64,000 nucleotides of DNA, taken from Paenibacillus antarcticus. GTDB lineage: Bacteria; Bacillota; Bacilli; Paenibacillales; Paenibacillaceae. The stretch lies in NCBI RefSeq assembly GCF_001637225.1, contig NZ_LVJI01000016.1, positions 310,001-374,000 on the forward strand, in the 5' to 3' direction. The number at the start of each line of letters is the position of its first letter. The first letter of the stretch is position 1. This document shows positions 16,793 through 26,034 of the stretch, one piece after another. Under the pieces are notes generated by a model. The model was not told the origin of the DNA. It worked only from the letters and a program-made list of their open reading frames with translations, and ran no database searches. The position numbers and the translations under genes are program-made.

Positions 16793-17575
16793 ATGAACAA
16801 GATCATTACATCACTAGTTATTGCTATATTATTTAGTTCAATTCATTTATCCGGTACAACATTTGCTGCTACAAAGGAAACACCTATCATTATTGATAAC
16901 GGTAAAATCTCAAATGGAAGGACTTTAATTCCGATAAGAGCGGTTTCGATTAATCTTGATTTTAAAGTGAATTGGAATCAGGAATTAAAGACGATTGTAA
17001 TTACTGATAAAGAGACTACGATTTCTTTGAAAGTAGATTCTAATAAGGCAAGTGTCAATGGTAAAGCCGTTACTTTGGAAGCACCTGCCCAAATAATTAA
17101 AGGAACGACTTATGTTCCGTTACAATTTATGAGTACAGCGTTCGGAGTGAATGTTAAGTGGGATCAGTCATTTAAAGTAGCTCATATTACTTTGGAGGAT
17201 CTCGATATTCTAATCTACACAATGAGGAAACCAATTCCGAAATTAACAGAAGAGCAATTCAAGACTTTTTCTCGTATAGCAAATGAGGCAGCGGTGATAA
17301 CCGATATCCCTTATGCAAAAGCGCAATTCAAACCTTATTTCACAGACAAATTACTTGGTAACATAATATGGTATAAAGGATTACCTTACGAAACACAATT
17401 TGATGAAGAAAAAAATAATTTGATAACCTATAAAGATATTTATAATTCAGAAGCAACAATATCACAAGTTGCTCAATTTGTTAGTGTTGTGTGGATTACG
17501 CGTACAATGGAGTTGAAGTTCACTGAGACAGGCTGGAAAGTGCAGACAATCGATTTTAAGTATCTGTATTTGTAG
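16793..17575 (+). CDS. Secreted protein with copper-amine-oxidase-like N-terminal domain
   Basis: A 260-residue exported protein. A signal peptide ending near residue 25 (TTFAA) is followed by a copper amine oxidase N-terminal-like domain at about 30-135, recognisable from GRTLIPIRAVS, VNGKAVTLEAPAQIIKGTTYVPLQFMSTAFGVNVKWD. This domain is abundant on Paenibacillus surface proteins and is not catalytic. The C-terminal half (about 140-260) was not recognised. The gene is monocistronic and is followed by a long perfect inverted repeat. Confidence 0.8.
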   Translation: MNKIITSLVIAILFSSIHLSGTTFAATKETPIIIDNGKISNGRTLIPIRAVSINLDFKVNWNQELKTIVITDKETTISLKVDSNKASVNGKAVTLEAPAQIIKGTTYVPLQFMSTAFGVNVKWDQSFKVAHITLEDLDILIYTMRKPIPKLTEEQFKTFSRIANEAAVITDIPYAKAQFKPYFTDKLLGNIIWYKGLPYETQFDEEKNNLITYKDIYNSEATISQVAQFVSVVWITRTMELKFTETGWKVQTIDFKYLYL

Positions 17576-17646
17576 AAGGTTAATCATTTTATATGGTTTG
17601 ACTGGTTACATATTGGTATTCCTGAACTTATCCAACTATAAATGAG

Positions 17647-17689
17647 AACAGCGGTAGTATAAGGCGCGCTGCCTTATACTACCGCTGTT
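17647..17689. repeat. Perfect 19-bp inverted repeat (probable terminator)
   Basis: Arms 17647-17665 and 17671-17689 are exact reverse complements around a 5-base loop. It lies between convergent genes. No T-run follows on either strand, which is unusual for an intrinsic terminator. Confidence 0.75.
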
Positions 17690-17798
17690 GTATATTCCTT
17701 TAGCATGATCATTAGTTGTATAGAATAATCACTAACGCTTCTTTAGAACAATTCAGCTCTGAAGCCACTACTCGAATAGGTGTTTCTTAGTTGATCCC

Positions 17799-19061
17799 TC
17801 ACGAATAGCTTTCTGCTGCGTGCATGCCCGCGGTATAACCAGTTGAGAATGCAGCGGTGATGTTATATCCCCCTGTGTAGCCATGAATGTCTAGAATTTC
17901 TCCGCAAAAGAATAATCCCGGCATTAATTTAGATTCCATTGTTGAGGGATTTATTTCTTTCAGATGGACACCGCCACCTGTAACAAAAGCATCGTCGAGT
18001 GATTTCGTTCCTGTTACATAGAAGCTGAATTTTTTTAATACGCTTAAGAAAGCCAACCATTGTGTTTTTTGCAAATGAGCGTACGTTGTATCTCCATCTA
18101 ATTCAGCTTTGGATAAAAGAAGTGGAAGCATCCGTTCAGACAGCGAACCTTTCAAAACATTCTTAATTGCCTTTTTAGGTTCAGCTTCTAGACGTTCTTT
18201 GAGAAAAGCGTCGAGTTCTGTTGGAGAGTAATCTGGGAATAGATCAACAGACATTTCAACTTTCTGAACGTTAAATTTCATTTTAACTTGGCGAATAAAT
18301 TGACTACATCGAAGCGCAATTGGACCGGATATCCCGAAATGCGTAAAGATAAAGTCTCCTCGATGATGAATGACATTTTTCCCTTTTGGGTTCCATACGG
18401 ACAGTTCTACATCACGAAGGGAGAGGCCTTGCAATTCACGATCTTGGATCCATTTTTCTTGGGAAACAATAGGAACCTCGGTAGGATATAGTTCTGTAAT
18501 GGTATGCCCAGCAGCTTCCGCCCAAGCATATCCGTCTCCAGTAGATCCAGTCTGGGGTACAGATTTACCTCCCGTAGCCACGATTACACTAGAAGACTTA
18601 AATATCTCCCCTGAGATTAGCCTTACGCCAACGGTCTGTCCATTCTCGTAGAGAACTTCAGCGATCGGACTATGGGTACTTATCTTAACGCCCAACTCTT
18701 GTACTTTGCTTAGCAATGTGTTGACTACGCTAGAAGCTTTATCGGATACGGGAAACATTCTTCCATGATCTTCTTCTTTTAAAGCAATCCCCAGACCTTC
18801 GAAGAAAGCCATAATATCACGATTATTAAAATGTCCGAATGCACTATAGAGAAAACGTCCATTCCCAGGAATATGAGCAATCAATTCTTCTCTCTCTTTG
18901 GCATTCGTTACATTACAACGTCCGCCTCCGGATATTCCTAGTTTACGTCCCAATTTATTACCTTTATCAAGCAGTAGAACGGAAGCACCTTTACTTCCAG
19001 CGGCTACACAGGCCATGAGTCCTGACGGACCTCCGCCTACAACAATAACATCGTATGTCAT
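17799..19061 (-). CDS. FAD-dependent oxidoreductase, BaiN/HI0933 family
   Basis: A 420-residue flavoprotein. The N-terminal dinucleotide-binding motif [15 protein letters not shown] and the family segment [19 protein letters not shown] are clear, and the C-terminal [38 protein letters not shown] is the standard HI0933-like ending. Members are annotated as NAD(P)/FAD-dependent oxidoreductases (YtfP, YhiN). The true substrate is uncertain; aminoacetone oxidase activity and bile-acid reduction have been reported for relatives. Transcribed divergently from the kinase gene that follows. Confidence 0.9.
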   Translation of the reverse strand: MTYDVIVVGGGPSGLMACVAAGSKGASVLLLDKGNKLGRKLGISGGGRCNVTNAKEREELIAHIPGNGRFLYSAFGHFNNRDIMAFFEGLGIALKEEDHGRMFPVSDKASSVVNTLLSKVQELGVKISTHSPIAEVLYENGQTVGVRLISGEIFKSSSVIVATGGKSVPQTGSTGDGYAWAEAAGHTITELYPTEVPIVSQEKWIQDRELQGLSLRDVELSVWNPKGKNVIHHRGDFIFTHFGISGPIALRCSQFIRQVKMKFNVQKVEMSVDLFPDYSPTELDAFLKERLEAEPKKAIKNVLKGSLSERMLPLLLSKAELDGDTTYAHLQKTQWLAFLSVLKKFSFYVTGTKSLDDAFVTGGGVHLKEINPSTMESKLMPGLFFCGEILDIHGYTGGYNITAAFSTGYTAGMHAAESYS

Positions 19062-19256
19062 TCATTAATCTCCTTTTTAGCAGTTAACCCTTATGTCAGT
19101 TAATCATTCTCTTCTTTAAGATCATAACAAATAGATATAGGTTACAACAACTCTAGTAAGAGATATAATATAGAATATATTGTAATAATATCAGAGCTGT
19201 TATTTAATATAGTTATATTGCTTTTAATGGTACTTAGGTAGGGAGGAGAGATAGGT

Positions 19257-20975
19257 ATTTATAATGTCCTTAAGAATATCCTATTACAGGTATTGATATC
19301 TAGCTCATTTGCAGTTCTATTCCCTTTCACTCTTGATAAATACATACATCACAAGGGGAAGTCTAGAAATTTAGATGCTACTGCTTTTACTATAGTTATT
19401 TTAATATCGAGTGCCTTAAGTCTGATGTTATGTTCTATGTTTTCATCTGAACTGTATGGGGAGACTATACCTCTTAATATGGGTATTGTTCCGCTTTTTG
19501 TTGGGATCTTGTATGGTGGTTATAAATCAGGAGTGCCATTGGCTATTTTATATATTATTTGTTATTTCATATTTACAGATCATTATTCAGTATATAGTCT
19601 AGTTGTGCATACAGGGTTATGGATGTATCCTGTTTTGTTCTGGACTTCTTCTTTCTTTTTAAAAGCTTCACTAAAAGGAAAGATAATTCAGATCGTTATA
19701 AGTCTATTGCCCGTGATACTGTTGGTGCATGTAACCCATCTTTTTCAATGGAATAATCTACACTTTTCTAACGTGACCACTATACTTATGGTTACCTTTT
19801 ACTTAATAATTAGTCTTGTTTGGGGAGCCATTGTTATTTATTTGATTGAATTTTCATTAGAGAGGTTACTTCTTAAGGAACAGATTATGGGGATGTCCGA
19901 GAAATATTTACGTGAAGAGGAAAAATTACAGCAGGTCATGGACATGACACCCCTCTGTATGGTTTCTTTAGATCGGAATGGCAGAGTGACTAGCATTAAT
20001 GAAATGATGATGAATCTGTTTAAAATAAAGATGCCTAATTTGTCCAAATTAGAGGTTATTGGACAAGATGTTACTTTGTTTACGTACGATATGATGGAAA
20101 AGGAGCATATTGAATATCGTGTTTCTCAGGCACTTCAAGGAATAATCATGGATCATGAATTAACACAAAATGAGTCTAAAATATATTATACGAATACTTC
20201 TCCGCTTACTAACTCTTATACAGGTGAAATACTGGGAGCTGTATTGGTTATTCAAGATATTACAGAAACCGAAAGACTTCGCAGTGAGTTGGGCAATATG
20301 GAAAGACTTAGCTTGGTAGGTCAGATGGCAGCAAGTATAACACACGAAATCCGTAATCCTATGGCAGTAGTTCGTGGTTTCTTACAACTCATGCACGAGA
20401 AGAGCCCTAGCACGTTAGATCATTATTACCGAATTGTCATGGAAGAGTTAGATCGGGCGAATGGTATTATTGATGACTTTTTGTCCCTTGCACAGAATCG
20501 GGTAGCAGAGAAAACAGATTGCCACTTACATAAAATTATTTATGATCTGAGCCCACTTTTATGGGCAGATGCAAATTTGCGAGGTCAGAGTATTGAGTTA
20601 GAACTTGACGAGAATGTACCTGAACTCCGTCTGAACTCAAAAGAGATTAAACAACTAATTCTAAATATAGCGCGTAACGGAATGGAATCTATGCATGTTA
20701 AGGGTCAGCTCACCATACGAACTACAGTAGATGACAATTATGTAGAACTGATTATATCAGATACAGGAGTAGGTATTCCGAAGAGTAAGATAGATGAATT
20801 ATTTGTCCCCTTCTTTACAACCAAGGATCAAGGGACAGGGCTTGGATTGGTATTATGTCGTAGTATTGTTGAACATCATAAAGGCATAATTACAGTTCAT
20901 TCCGAAGAGGGTATTGGTACATCGTTTGTTGTGAAGTTTCCTCATAATAACACTAATACATTAAATTTATTGTGA
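19257..20975 (+). CDS. Phosphorelay-type sensor histidine kinase with 5-TM LYT N-terminus and PAS domain
   Basis: About 572 residues. Five to six membrane helices at about 1-200 resemble the 5TMR-LYT region of sporulation kinases, a PAS domain lies at about 225-330 (MDMTPLCMVSLDRNGRVTSINE), the HisKA box is ITHEIRNPMAV and the HATPase ends TKDQGTGLGLVLC. No cytosolic receiver is fused. It is likely an orphan kinase of the Spo0F phosphorelay (KinB-like). Start: a conventional TTG at 19293 has no ribosome-binding site and would remove part of TM1. An ATT at 19257 lies 10 bases after GGGAGG (19241-19246) and restores a normal N-terminus, so ATT is preferred. Confidence 0.83.
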   Translation: MYNVLKNILLQVLISSSFAVLFPFTLDKYIHHKGKSRNLDATAFTIVILISSALSLMLCSMFSSELYGETIPLNMGIVPLFVGILYGGYKSGVPLAILYIICYFIFTDHYSVYSLVVHTGLWMYPVLFWTSSFFLKASLKGKIIQIVISLLPVILLVHVTHLFQWNNLHFSNVTTILMVTFYLIISLVWGAIVIYLIEFSLERLLLKEQIMGMSEKYLREEEKLQQVMDMTPLCMVSLDRNGRVTSINEMMMNLFKIKMPNLSKLEVIGQDVTLFTYDMMEKEHIEYRVSQALQGIIMDHELTQNESKIYYTNTSPLTNSYTGEILGAVLVIQDITETERLRSELGNMERLSLVGQMAASITHEIRNPMAVVRGFLQLMHEKSPSTLDHYYRIVMEELDRANGIIDDFLSLAQNRVAEKTDCHLHKIIYDLSPLLWADANLRGQSIELELDENVPELRLNSKEIKQLILNIARNGMESMHVKGQLTIRTTVDDNYVELIISDTGVGIPKSKIDELFVPFFTTKDQGTGLGLVLCRSIVEHHKGIITVHSEEGIGTSFVVKFPHNNTNTLNLL

Positions 20976-21110
20976 TTTATGTTTTATGAGTAAGGGATAA
21001 ATAATCTGTAAAGTACTGTCTTTCTTACTCAGTTACTTGCTTTCAAACATTCAGAATAGGTATAATCAATGAAGTCATTGTTATATATGATTAATGAGGA
21101 GTGAATGAGA

Positions 21111-21545
21111 ATGTCTATGTCTTTTGATCGATATATGCGAGATATGATTCAACCGATGCGGGATGAATTAACAAATTTAGGTATTCAGGAACTTACAACA
21201 CCTGAAGAAGTTGAGGCACAAGTGGCCAATGCTAAGGGTACAGCTTTGATCGTAATTAACTCAGTATGTGGTTGCGCTGCTGGACAGTGTCGTCCTGGTG
21301 TTGCAATGGCGTTGGAACATGCTGTTGTGCCTGATCAATTATTTACTGTATTTGCTGGGCAAGATAAAGAAGCAACAGCTAAGGCACGAGAGTATTTCGC
21401 TCCTTATGCGCCTTCTTCACCTTCCATTGCATTGATGAAAGACGGAGAACTTGTTCATTTCATCGAACGTCACTCCATTGAAGATAGATCCGCGCAAGAA
21501 ATTGCTGCAGAACTAACAGAAGCGTTTGACCGTGTATGTAAGTAA
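21111..21545 (+). CDS. Bacilliredoxin, BrxA/BrxB (YphP) family
   Basis: A 144-residue thioredoxin-fold protein. The active site is CGC in VCGCAAGQCRPGVA, which is the motif that removes bacillithiol from S-bacillithiolated proteins. Length and N-terminus (MSMSFDRYMRDMIQPMRDEL) match YphP. The ATG at 21111 is chosen over one at 21105, because relatives begin MSM and the GAGGAG site then has better spacing. It is probably a redox-stress repair protein in the cytosol. A terminator follows directly. Confidence 0.93.
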   Translation: MSMSFDRYMRDMIQPMRDELTNLGIQELTTPEEVEAQVANAKGTALIVINSVCGCAAGQCRPGVAMALEHAVVPDQLFTVFAGQDKEATAKAREYFAPYAPSSPSIALMKDGELVHFIERHSIEDRSAQEIAAELTEAFDRVCK

Positions 21546-21569
21546 TACTTAAGTGTTGGCTGCATTATA

Positions 21570-21610
21570 AACCCCGAAGTTGCGGCAATCCGACAGCTCC
21601 GGGGTTTTGT
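21570..21610 (+). terminator. Terminator after bacilliredoxin gene
   Basis: AACCCCG (21570-21576) pairs with CGGGGTT (21600-21606), followed by a short T stretch. Confidence 0.75.
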
Positions 21611-21678
21611 GTACAGTATTTAAGGAATAATCATGAATTCACGAATGACATATTTTTAGAAAAGGGGTGCGCTTAAGA

Positions 21679-22488
21679 ATGAGTTTACAAGAACAGATCA
21701 TCGCAGAATTAGGGGTTAAACCTGTTATTAATGTGGAATCAGAAGTGAAGGAAAGAGTGGCCTTCCTTAAGAATTACGTTAAGAACGCTGGATCTACAGG
21801 ATTACTTATTGCAATTAGTGGTGGGATTGATAGTGCAGTTGCTGCTGGTTTGTGTAAATTAGCTACAGATGAACTATCTAAAGAAACAGGTAAAGATTAC
21901 ATGACACTTGGTGTATTTCAGCCCTATGGAACACAAGAAGATATTGATCATAGTTATGAGACGGCGAAGGCATTCGATCTTAAACATACGGTTGAGACGA
22001 ATATCGAAGATGCTGTCACTGAAGTGGCATTGGAAGTAGAGCAAGGACTCAAAGGTATGGGTATCCATCGTCATATCAGCCACAAAGGCAAAGGTAATGT
22101 TAAAGCAAGAACACGTATGGTCATGCAATACGCATTATCTTTTGAGCTGAATCTGATTGTAGTCGGAACGGATCATGCATCCGAAGCCATTACTGGATTT
22201 TATACCAAATGGGGAGATGGCGCGGTAGATATTACACCACTTAGTTCCCTTAACAAACGTCAAGTTCGACAACTGGCTGCTTATATTGGTGTACCACAGT
22301 CCATTTTGGATAAAGCACCTACAGCAGGGTTATGGGAAGGTCAGACAGATGAAGAAGAACTGGGTCTTACATATGAGGAGAATAGCGACTATCTAGAAGG
22401 TAAAGAAATTAATGCTGATTCACAGGAGCGTCTAGAGGGTTTCTACACAAGAACGGCTCATAAACGTAATTCTATACCGGGGATCTAA
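21679..22488 (+). CDS. nadE: Ammonia-dependent NAD+ synthetase
   Basis: A 269-residue enzyme that converts deamido-NAD to NAD with ATP and ammonia. The P-loop is ISGGIDSAVAAG, and GTDHASEAITGFYTKWGDGAVDITPLSSLNKRQVR is the conserved NadE core. No glutaminase domain is present. The ATG at 21679 gives the usual MSLQEQIIAELGVKP start; a GTG at 21667 overlaps the AAAAGGGG site and is rejected. The gene is monocistronic with its own terminator. Confidence 0.96.
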   Translation: MSLQEQIIAELGVKPVINVESEVKERVAFLKNYVKNAGSTGLLIAISGGIDSAVAAGLCKLATDELSKETGKDYMTLGVFQPYGTQEDIDHSYETAKAFDLKHTVETNIEDAVTEVALEVEQGLKGMGIHRHISHKGKGNVKARTRMVMQYALSFELNLIVVGTDHASEAITGFYTKWGDGAVDITPLSSLNKRQVRQLAAYIGVPQSILDKAPTAGLWEGQTDEEELGLTYEENSDYLEGKEINADSQERLEGFYTRTAHKRNSIPGI

Positions 22489-22530
22489 GTATGTTATTTA
22501 TGTGTGTTACTTGGTCCTGATATAAGATAG

Positions 22531-22587
22531 AAATTCTAAATAGAGTGCACACAGGTAACGGTTGTGGCACTCTATTTAGAATTTTTT
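22531..22587 (+). terminator. Terminator after nadE
   Basis: An 18-bp perfect stem (22531-22548 with 22567-22584) is followed by a T-rich tract. Confidence 0.9.
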
Positions 22588-22711
22588 CTCAAGAAACATT
22601 AATATCAGATAAGACAAATGGTAACATGAGTTATGCTTGGAGAGGTCGCAACATATCGCATCGGCTGATACAATAAGGAGTGAAGCTCCTGATGGAAGGT
22701 GTGTGGAACCC

Positions 22712-23110
22712 ATGATTTATGGAATCGGACACGATATACTTGAGATTAATCGTGTTGAGCAGTTGCTCAGTAGAAGCAATGGTCAGGCATTCATGCAAAG
22801 GGTGCTCACATCGAAGGAATATGAATTAGCTCAAAGCCGAGGACCGAAGATTACGGAATTTACTGCAGGTAGATTTGCTGCTAAAGAAGCCATAGTCAAA
22901 GCATTCGGCTGTGGAATCGGTGCAATCATTGGTTTTGGAGATATAGAAATTCTCCCTGATGACTTGGGGAAACCAAAGGTAGAATTAAGCGAACAAGCAT
23001 GGGGGAATTTGAACCTTCCGGGACAATCAGCGAATTATGCTATTCATTTGAGTATTACGCATCAGAGAGAGCTTGCTTCTGCGTTTGCAGTTATTGAGAG
23101 AGTGAATTAA
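22712..23110 (+). CDS. acpS: Holo-[acyl-carrier-protein] synthase
   Basis: A 132-residue phosphopantetheinyl transferase that attaches 4'-phosphopantetheine from CoA to ACP. Conserved segments are GIGHDILEINRVEQ with the metal-binding Asp and FTAGRFAAKEAIVKAFGCGIG with the catalytic Glu/Lys. The frame is open 75 bases further upstream, but the ATG at 22712 gives the family N-terminus (MIYGIGHDILE) and follows GGAAGGTG. The adenine glycosylase gene follows after about 45 bases on the same strand. Confidence 0.95.
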   Translation: MIYGIGHDILEINRVEQLLSRSNGQAFMQRVLTSKEYELAQSRGPKITEFTAGRFAAKEAIVKAFGCGIGAIIGFGDIEILPDDLGKPKVELSEQAWGNLNLPGQSANYAIHLSITHQRELASAFAVIERVN

Positions 23111-23155
23111 GCTTGCTTCTGCCCATGAAATACAAAGATAGATAAGGAGAAGCAC

Positions 23156-24319
23156 ATGTCTAATATAGAACAACAACGCTATTTCAGTGAGAATCTGCTG
23201 AGCTGGTATCTTGAGAATCGACGGGACTTACCTTGGCGACGCCATCGTAACCCTTATTATATTTGGATATCTGAAATTATGCTTCAGCAAACACGTGTAG
23301 ATACGGTCATTCCATACTTCAATCGATTTATAGAGAAATTTCCTACGATTGCAGATTTGGCAAATGCACCTGAGCAAGATGTGTTGAAGAGTTGGGAAGG
23401 GCTAGGATATTACTCTCGTGCACGCAATTTACAGTATGCTGCCCAACAGGTACTAGATTTACATGGAGGTCAGGTACCTAGTGACAAAGAAAGTGTGTTC
23501 GCGCTTAAAGGCGTGGGCCCGTACACTGCAGGAGCCATCCTTAGCATTGCATTTAATCAACCGGAACCAGCCGTAGATGGTAATGTCATGCGAGTACTGT
23601 CCAGATTCTTCTTAATCGAAGAGGATATTATGAAGGGAAGTACACGCACTTTGATGGAAAGACTAGTGGTGGAGTTAATCCCAGAAGGACAGGCTTCTCA
23701 CTTTAATCAGGCCCTTATGGAGCTTGGAGCGCTAGTCTGTACACCTAAGTCTCCTTGTTGCTTAACATGCCCGGTTATGGAGCATTGTGAGGCAAGGATA
23801 GAAGGCAAGGAGGGGCAACTTCCCATCAAGTCGAAGAGTAAGCCTCCGCGTCCAGAACAACGATTTGTTGCCTTGATTGAAGGTCAAGGGAAGCATGCTG
23901 GACAGATATTGATTAGGCAACGTCCAGAGAGTGGATTACTTGCACGGATGTGGGAGCTTCCACATATGATCTCACCTGTAAGTCGTGGTGGAAGAATGGA
24001 CGATCTGCGTGCACAGAGCCTGCTAGGTGTGGAAATGGCGTCTGAGGGAATTCCAGCAATACCTTTGGAGCATTTCATGGATATTGAACATATATTTAGT
24101 CATATTCGTTGGAATCTCCAGGTATATCGTTGCAAAGAAGAGGATCAGATGGTTATAGAGGAGAATAGCGAACCCTATAAGATGGATGTGACCGATATTG
24201 GGGACACCATCACTGAATATCGTTGGATAAATGAAGAGGATATGACATCGTACGCTTTCCCTAATGCATTTTTGAAGATTATTAATGCTAATTTCGAAGA
24301 GAAAAGAATGAAATTATAA
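23156..24319 (+). CDS. mutY: A/G-specific adenine DNA glycosylase
   Basis: A 387-residue base-excision-repair enzyme that removes adenine opposite 8-oxoG. Visible: EIMLQQTRVDTVIPYF with the catalytic Glu, helix-hairpin-helix GVGPYTAGAI, catalytic Asp in PAVDGNVMRV, the 4Fe-4S cluster cysteines in CTPKSPCCLTCPVMEHC, and a C-terminal NUDIX-like 8-oxoG recognition domain at about 230-375. Start ATG follows AAGGAGA. It may be cotranscribed with acpS and ends at a bidirectional terminator facing sodA. Confidence 0.96.
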   Translation: MSNIEQQRYFSENLLSWYLENRRDLPWRRHRNPYYIWISEIMLQQTRVDTVIPYFNRFIEKFPTIADLANAPEQDVLKSWEGLGYYSRARNLQYAAQQVLDLHGGQVPSDKESVFALKGVGPYTAGAILSIAFNQPEPAVDGNVMRVLSRFFLIEEDIMKGSTRTLMERLVVELIPEGQASHFNQALMELGALVCTPKSPCCLTCPVMEHCEARIEGKEGQLPIKSKSKPPRPEQRFVALIEGQGKHAGQILIRQRPESGLLARMWELPHMISPVSRGGRMDDLRAQSLLGVEMASEGIPAIPLEHFMDIEHIFSHIRWNLQVYRCKEEDQMVIEENSEPYKMDVTDIGDTITEYRWINEEDMTSYAFPNAFLKIINANFEEKRMKL

Positions 24320-24350
24320 ATTAAGCTCTCAACAAGATCTATAGATTTAA

Positions 24351-24389
24351 AAAAAATGATCCGACCCTAAGTGGGTGGATCATTTTTTT
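24351..24389. terminator. Bidirectional terminator between mutY and sodA
   Basis: A stem of A-rich and T-rich arms with core ATGATCC/GGATCAT and inner GACCC/GGGT pairing, flanked by A and T runs. Confidence 0.88.
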
Positions 24390-24417
24390 GCTTATAATTA
24401 AGTATAAGTTTGTTTAA

Positions 24418-25029
24418 TTATTTAGCCGCTACATAACGCGCAGCAACTGCATCCCAATTAACAACATTCCAGAAAGCAGCAATATAATCTGGACGTTTGT
24501 TTTGGAATTTCAAGTAGTAAGCATGCTCCCATACGTCAAGTCCTAGAATAGGAGTCAAACCTTCGCTAAGTGGGTTGTCTTGGTTTGGAGTGCTTGTTAC
24601 AGCTAGCTTACCGTCTTTACCAACAACAAGCCATGCCCATCCGCTACCGAAACGAGTAGTAGCTGCTTTAGCAAACTCTTCTTTGAATTTATCAAGACCA
24701 CCAAGCTCACTATCAATAGCTTCTGCTAATTCGCCAGTTGGGTTTCCTCCAGCATTTGGACCAATGATTTCCCAGAAAAGGCTGTGGTTTGCGTGTCCAC
24801 CACCATTGTTACGAACAGCGGTACGAATTTCTTCAGGTACGCTTCCAAGACCTGTAAGCAATTCTTCGATGCTCTTGTTTTGCAATTCAGGTGCTTTCTC
24901 AAGTGCTGCATTTAAGTTTGTTACATAAGTGTTATGGTGACGATCGTGGTGAATTTCCATTGTTAACGCATCGATGTGTGGTTCAAGTGCATCGTTCGAA
25001 TAAGGTAGTGCTGGTAGTTGAAATGTCAT
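24418..25029 (-). CDS. sodA: Superoxide dismutase, Mn/Fe type
   Basis: A 203-residue cytosolic superoxide dismutase. Metal ligands lie in the expected blocks: [24 protein letters not shown] and [19 protein letters not shown]. Residues near the active site (GGDxGG absent, typical QDNPL present) suggest a manganese-preferring enzyme, but metal choice cannot be fixed from sequence alone. A strong ACAGGAGG site precedes the ATG. The upstream region contains tandem 40-base repeats that may be regulatory. Confidence 0.96.
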   Translation of the reverse strand: MTFQLPALPYSNDALEPHIDALTMEIHHDRHHNTYVTNLNAALEKAPELQNKSIEELLTGLGSVPEEIRTAVRNNGGGHANHSLFWEIIGPNAGGNPTGELAEAIDSELGGLDKFKEEFAKAATTRFGSGWAWLVVGKDGKLAVTSTPNQDNPLSEGLTPILGLDVWEHAYYLKFQNKRPDYIAAFWNVVNWDAVAARYVAAK

Positions 25030-25120
25030 GGTAAATTACCTCCTGTGGATTGTATTAGTTTAATAATAATTTATGAATGAATAAAGGGCCTGACGAAGCA
25101 TCCTTCATCAACATATGTAG

Positions 25121-25203
25121 TGTAATGTACTAAATGTACAACAAGCTTAGCTCAATACATGGATGTAATGATCTAAATGTCCAACAAATTTAGCTCAATA
25201 CAT
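25121..25203. repeat. Tandem 40-base direct repeat upstream of sodA
   Basis: Copies at 25121-25160 and 25164-25203 match at 35 of 40 positions with a 43-base period. The first copy contains the inverted repeat TGTAC-N5-GTACA (25126-25140), which is degenerate in the second copy. They lie about 90-175 bases before the sodA start codon. Confidence 0.85.
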
Positions 25204-25252
25204 CGTAGCTATATATATTATTAAACCGTATTTAACATATTAAATCAACATT

Positions 25253-25274
25253 TATGTTTGTAAAGTCGGTTTGT
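25253..25274 (+). repeat. 22-base direct repeat, copy 1
   Basis: This block matches 25479-25500 at 20 of 22 positions (core TATGTTTGTAAAGT). The two copies lie 226 bases apart and face the same way. Function is unknown. Confidence 0.7.
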
Positions 25275-25374
25275 ACTTTAATCATTAACAAAACATTATT
25301 TATGTTAACCTATTGTTAATAGAAATATGCCAGTAAAATAGTTGATCTTCTATATTATAGCAATAAAGAGAGAT

Positions 25375-25527
25375 ATGAAGCGCTTTCATAAGAAAACAGG
25401 TGTTTTCTCGAGAAAACTGTGGTTTAATGGACTAGCAAGAAGGTTTTTCAGGTTATTTGTCGTAATTATTATATTCGGTATGTTTGTAAAGTTGGCTTGT
25501 TATGTTAACTTTTGTATAGCCGAATAA
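25375..25527 (+). CDS. Possible small membrane peptide (50 residues), doubtful
   Basis: An ORF of 50 codons with a basic N-terminus (MKRFHKKTGVFSRK) and one hydrophobic stretch at about 24-41 (RLFVVIIIFGMFVKLA). The ribosome-binding site (AAAGAGAG) is weak, no family is recognised, and the second copy of a 22-base repeat plus a 16-base palindrome (25402-25417) lie inside it. It could equally be non-coding regulatory sequence. Confidence 0.25.
   Translation: MKRFHKKTGVFSRKLWFNGLARRFFRLFVVIIIFGMFVKLACYVNFCIAE
25479..25500 (+). repeat. 22-base direct repeat, copy 2
   Basis: Partner of 25253-25274 (20 of 22 identical). This copy lies about 55 bases before the GNAT gene start. Confidence 0.7.
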
Positions 25528-25553
25528 AGCTAACGAAAAGGGAGATTTAATTT

Positions 25554-25985
25554 ATGCATGTTCGTTCCTTTCAGTTAAGTGACTGTAATCCAGTAACTGA
25601 ACTTCTTCAGGTTGCATTATCGGAAGAGTGTTTTGAGAATACGATCCAACCATTCTCTAGACAACTTTCGTGGGATTCTAACCTGATTATGGTAGCAGAA
25701 GAAGATGGAGAGATTGTGGGAGCCTTGATCGGTACGATTGAGAATAACCATGGTTGCTACTTCAGAATTGCTATTCACCCAGACTATCGACGTAAAGGGA
25801 TTGGAAAAGCCCTTGTTAGAGCGATGGAACAGCGGTTTCAACAACGTAAAGTAAGTCGTATAATGATTGCTGGGGATGAACAAAACCTTGCAGCAATGCC
25901 ATTGTTTGAGGCGATGGGTTATGGAGCTAACAAAATTATGGAGGCTTTCCAGAAACTTAGTATTGTTGCACAAAGTAAGTTTTAG
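25554..25985 (+). CDS. GNAT family N-acetyltransferase
   Basis: A 143-residue acetyltransferase. The acetyl-CoA binding motif is clear: RIAIHPDYRRKGIGKALVRAMEQRF, followed by the C-terminal NLAAMPLFEAMGY signature. It resembles the small YpeA-like cytosolic GNAT enzymes. The substrate is unknown. Start ATG follows AAAAGGGAG, and an intrinsic terminator-like hairpin follows at 26035-26077. Confidence 0.87.
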   Translation: MHVRSFQLSDCNPVTELLQVALSEECFENTIQPFSRQLSWDSNLIMVAEEDGEIVGALIGTIENNHGCYFRIAIHPDYRRKGIGKALVRAMEQRFQQRKVSRIMIAGDEQNLAAMPLFEAMGYGANKIMEAFQKLSIVAQSKF

Positions 25986-26034
25986 TATAATATATGTATA
26001 TAAATAGACGATTCACCTAATTTTTCCTAATATC

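Larger units (their letters stand above)
25030..25374. other. AT-rich intergenic region upstream of sodA with repeats
   Basis: No convincing gene is present in this 345-base stretch. It holds a pair of tandem 40-base direct repeats (listed separately), one copy of a 22-base repeat, and very AT-rich sequence. It should contain the sodA promoter (minus strand) and possibly a plus-strand promoter for the downstream genes. Confidence 0.6.

Noticed and set aside
24575..24928. A long plus-strand ORF antisense to sodA
   Set aside because: It is an artefact of codon bias in the sodA gene and has no ribosome-binding site.
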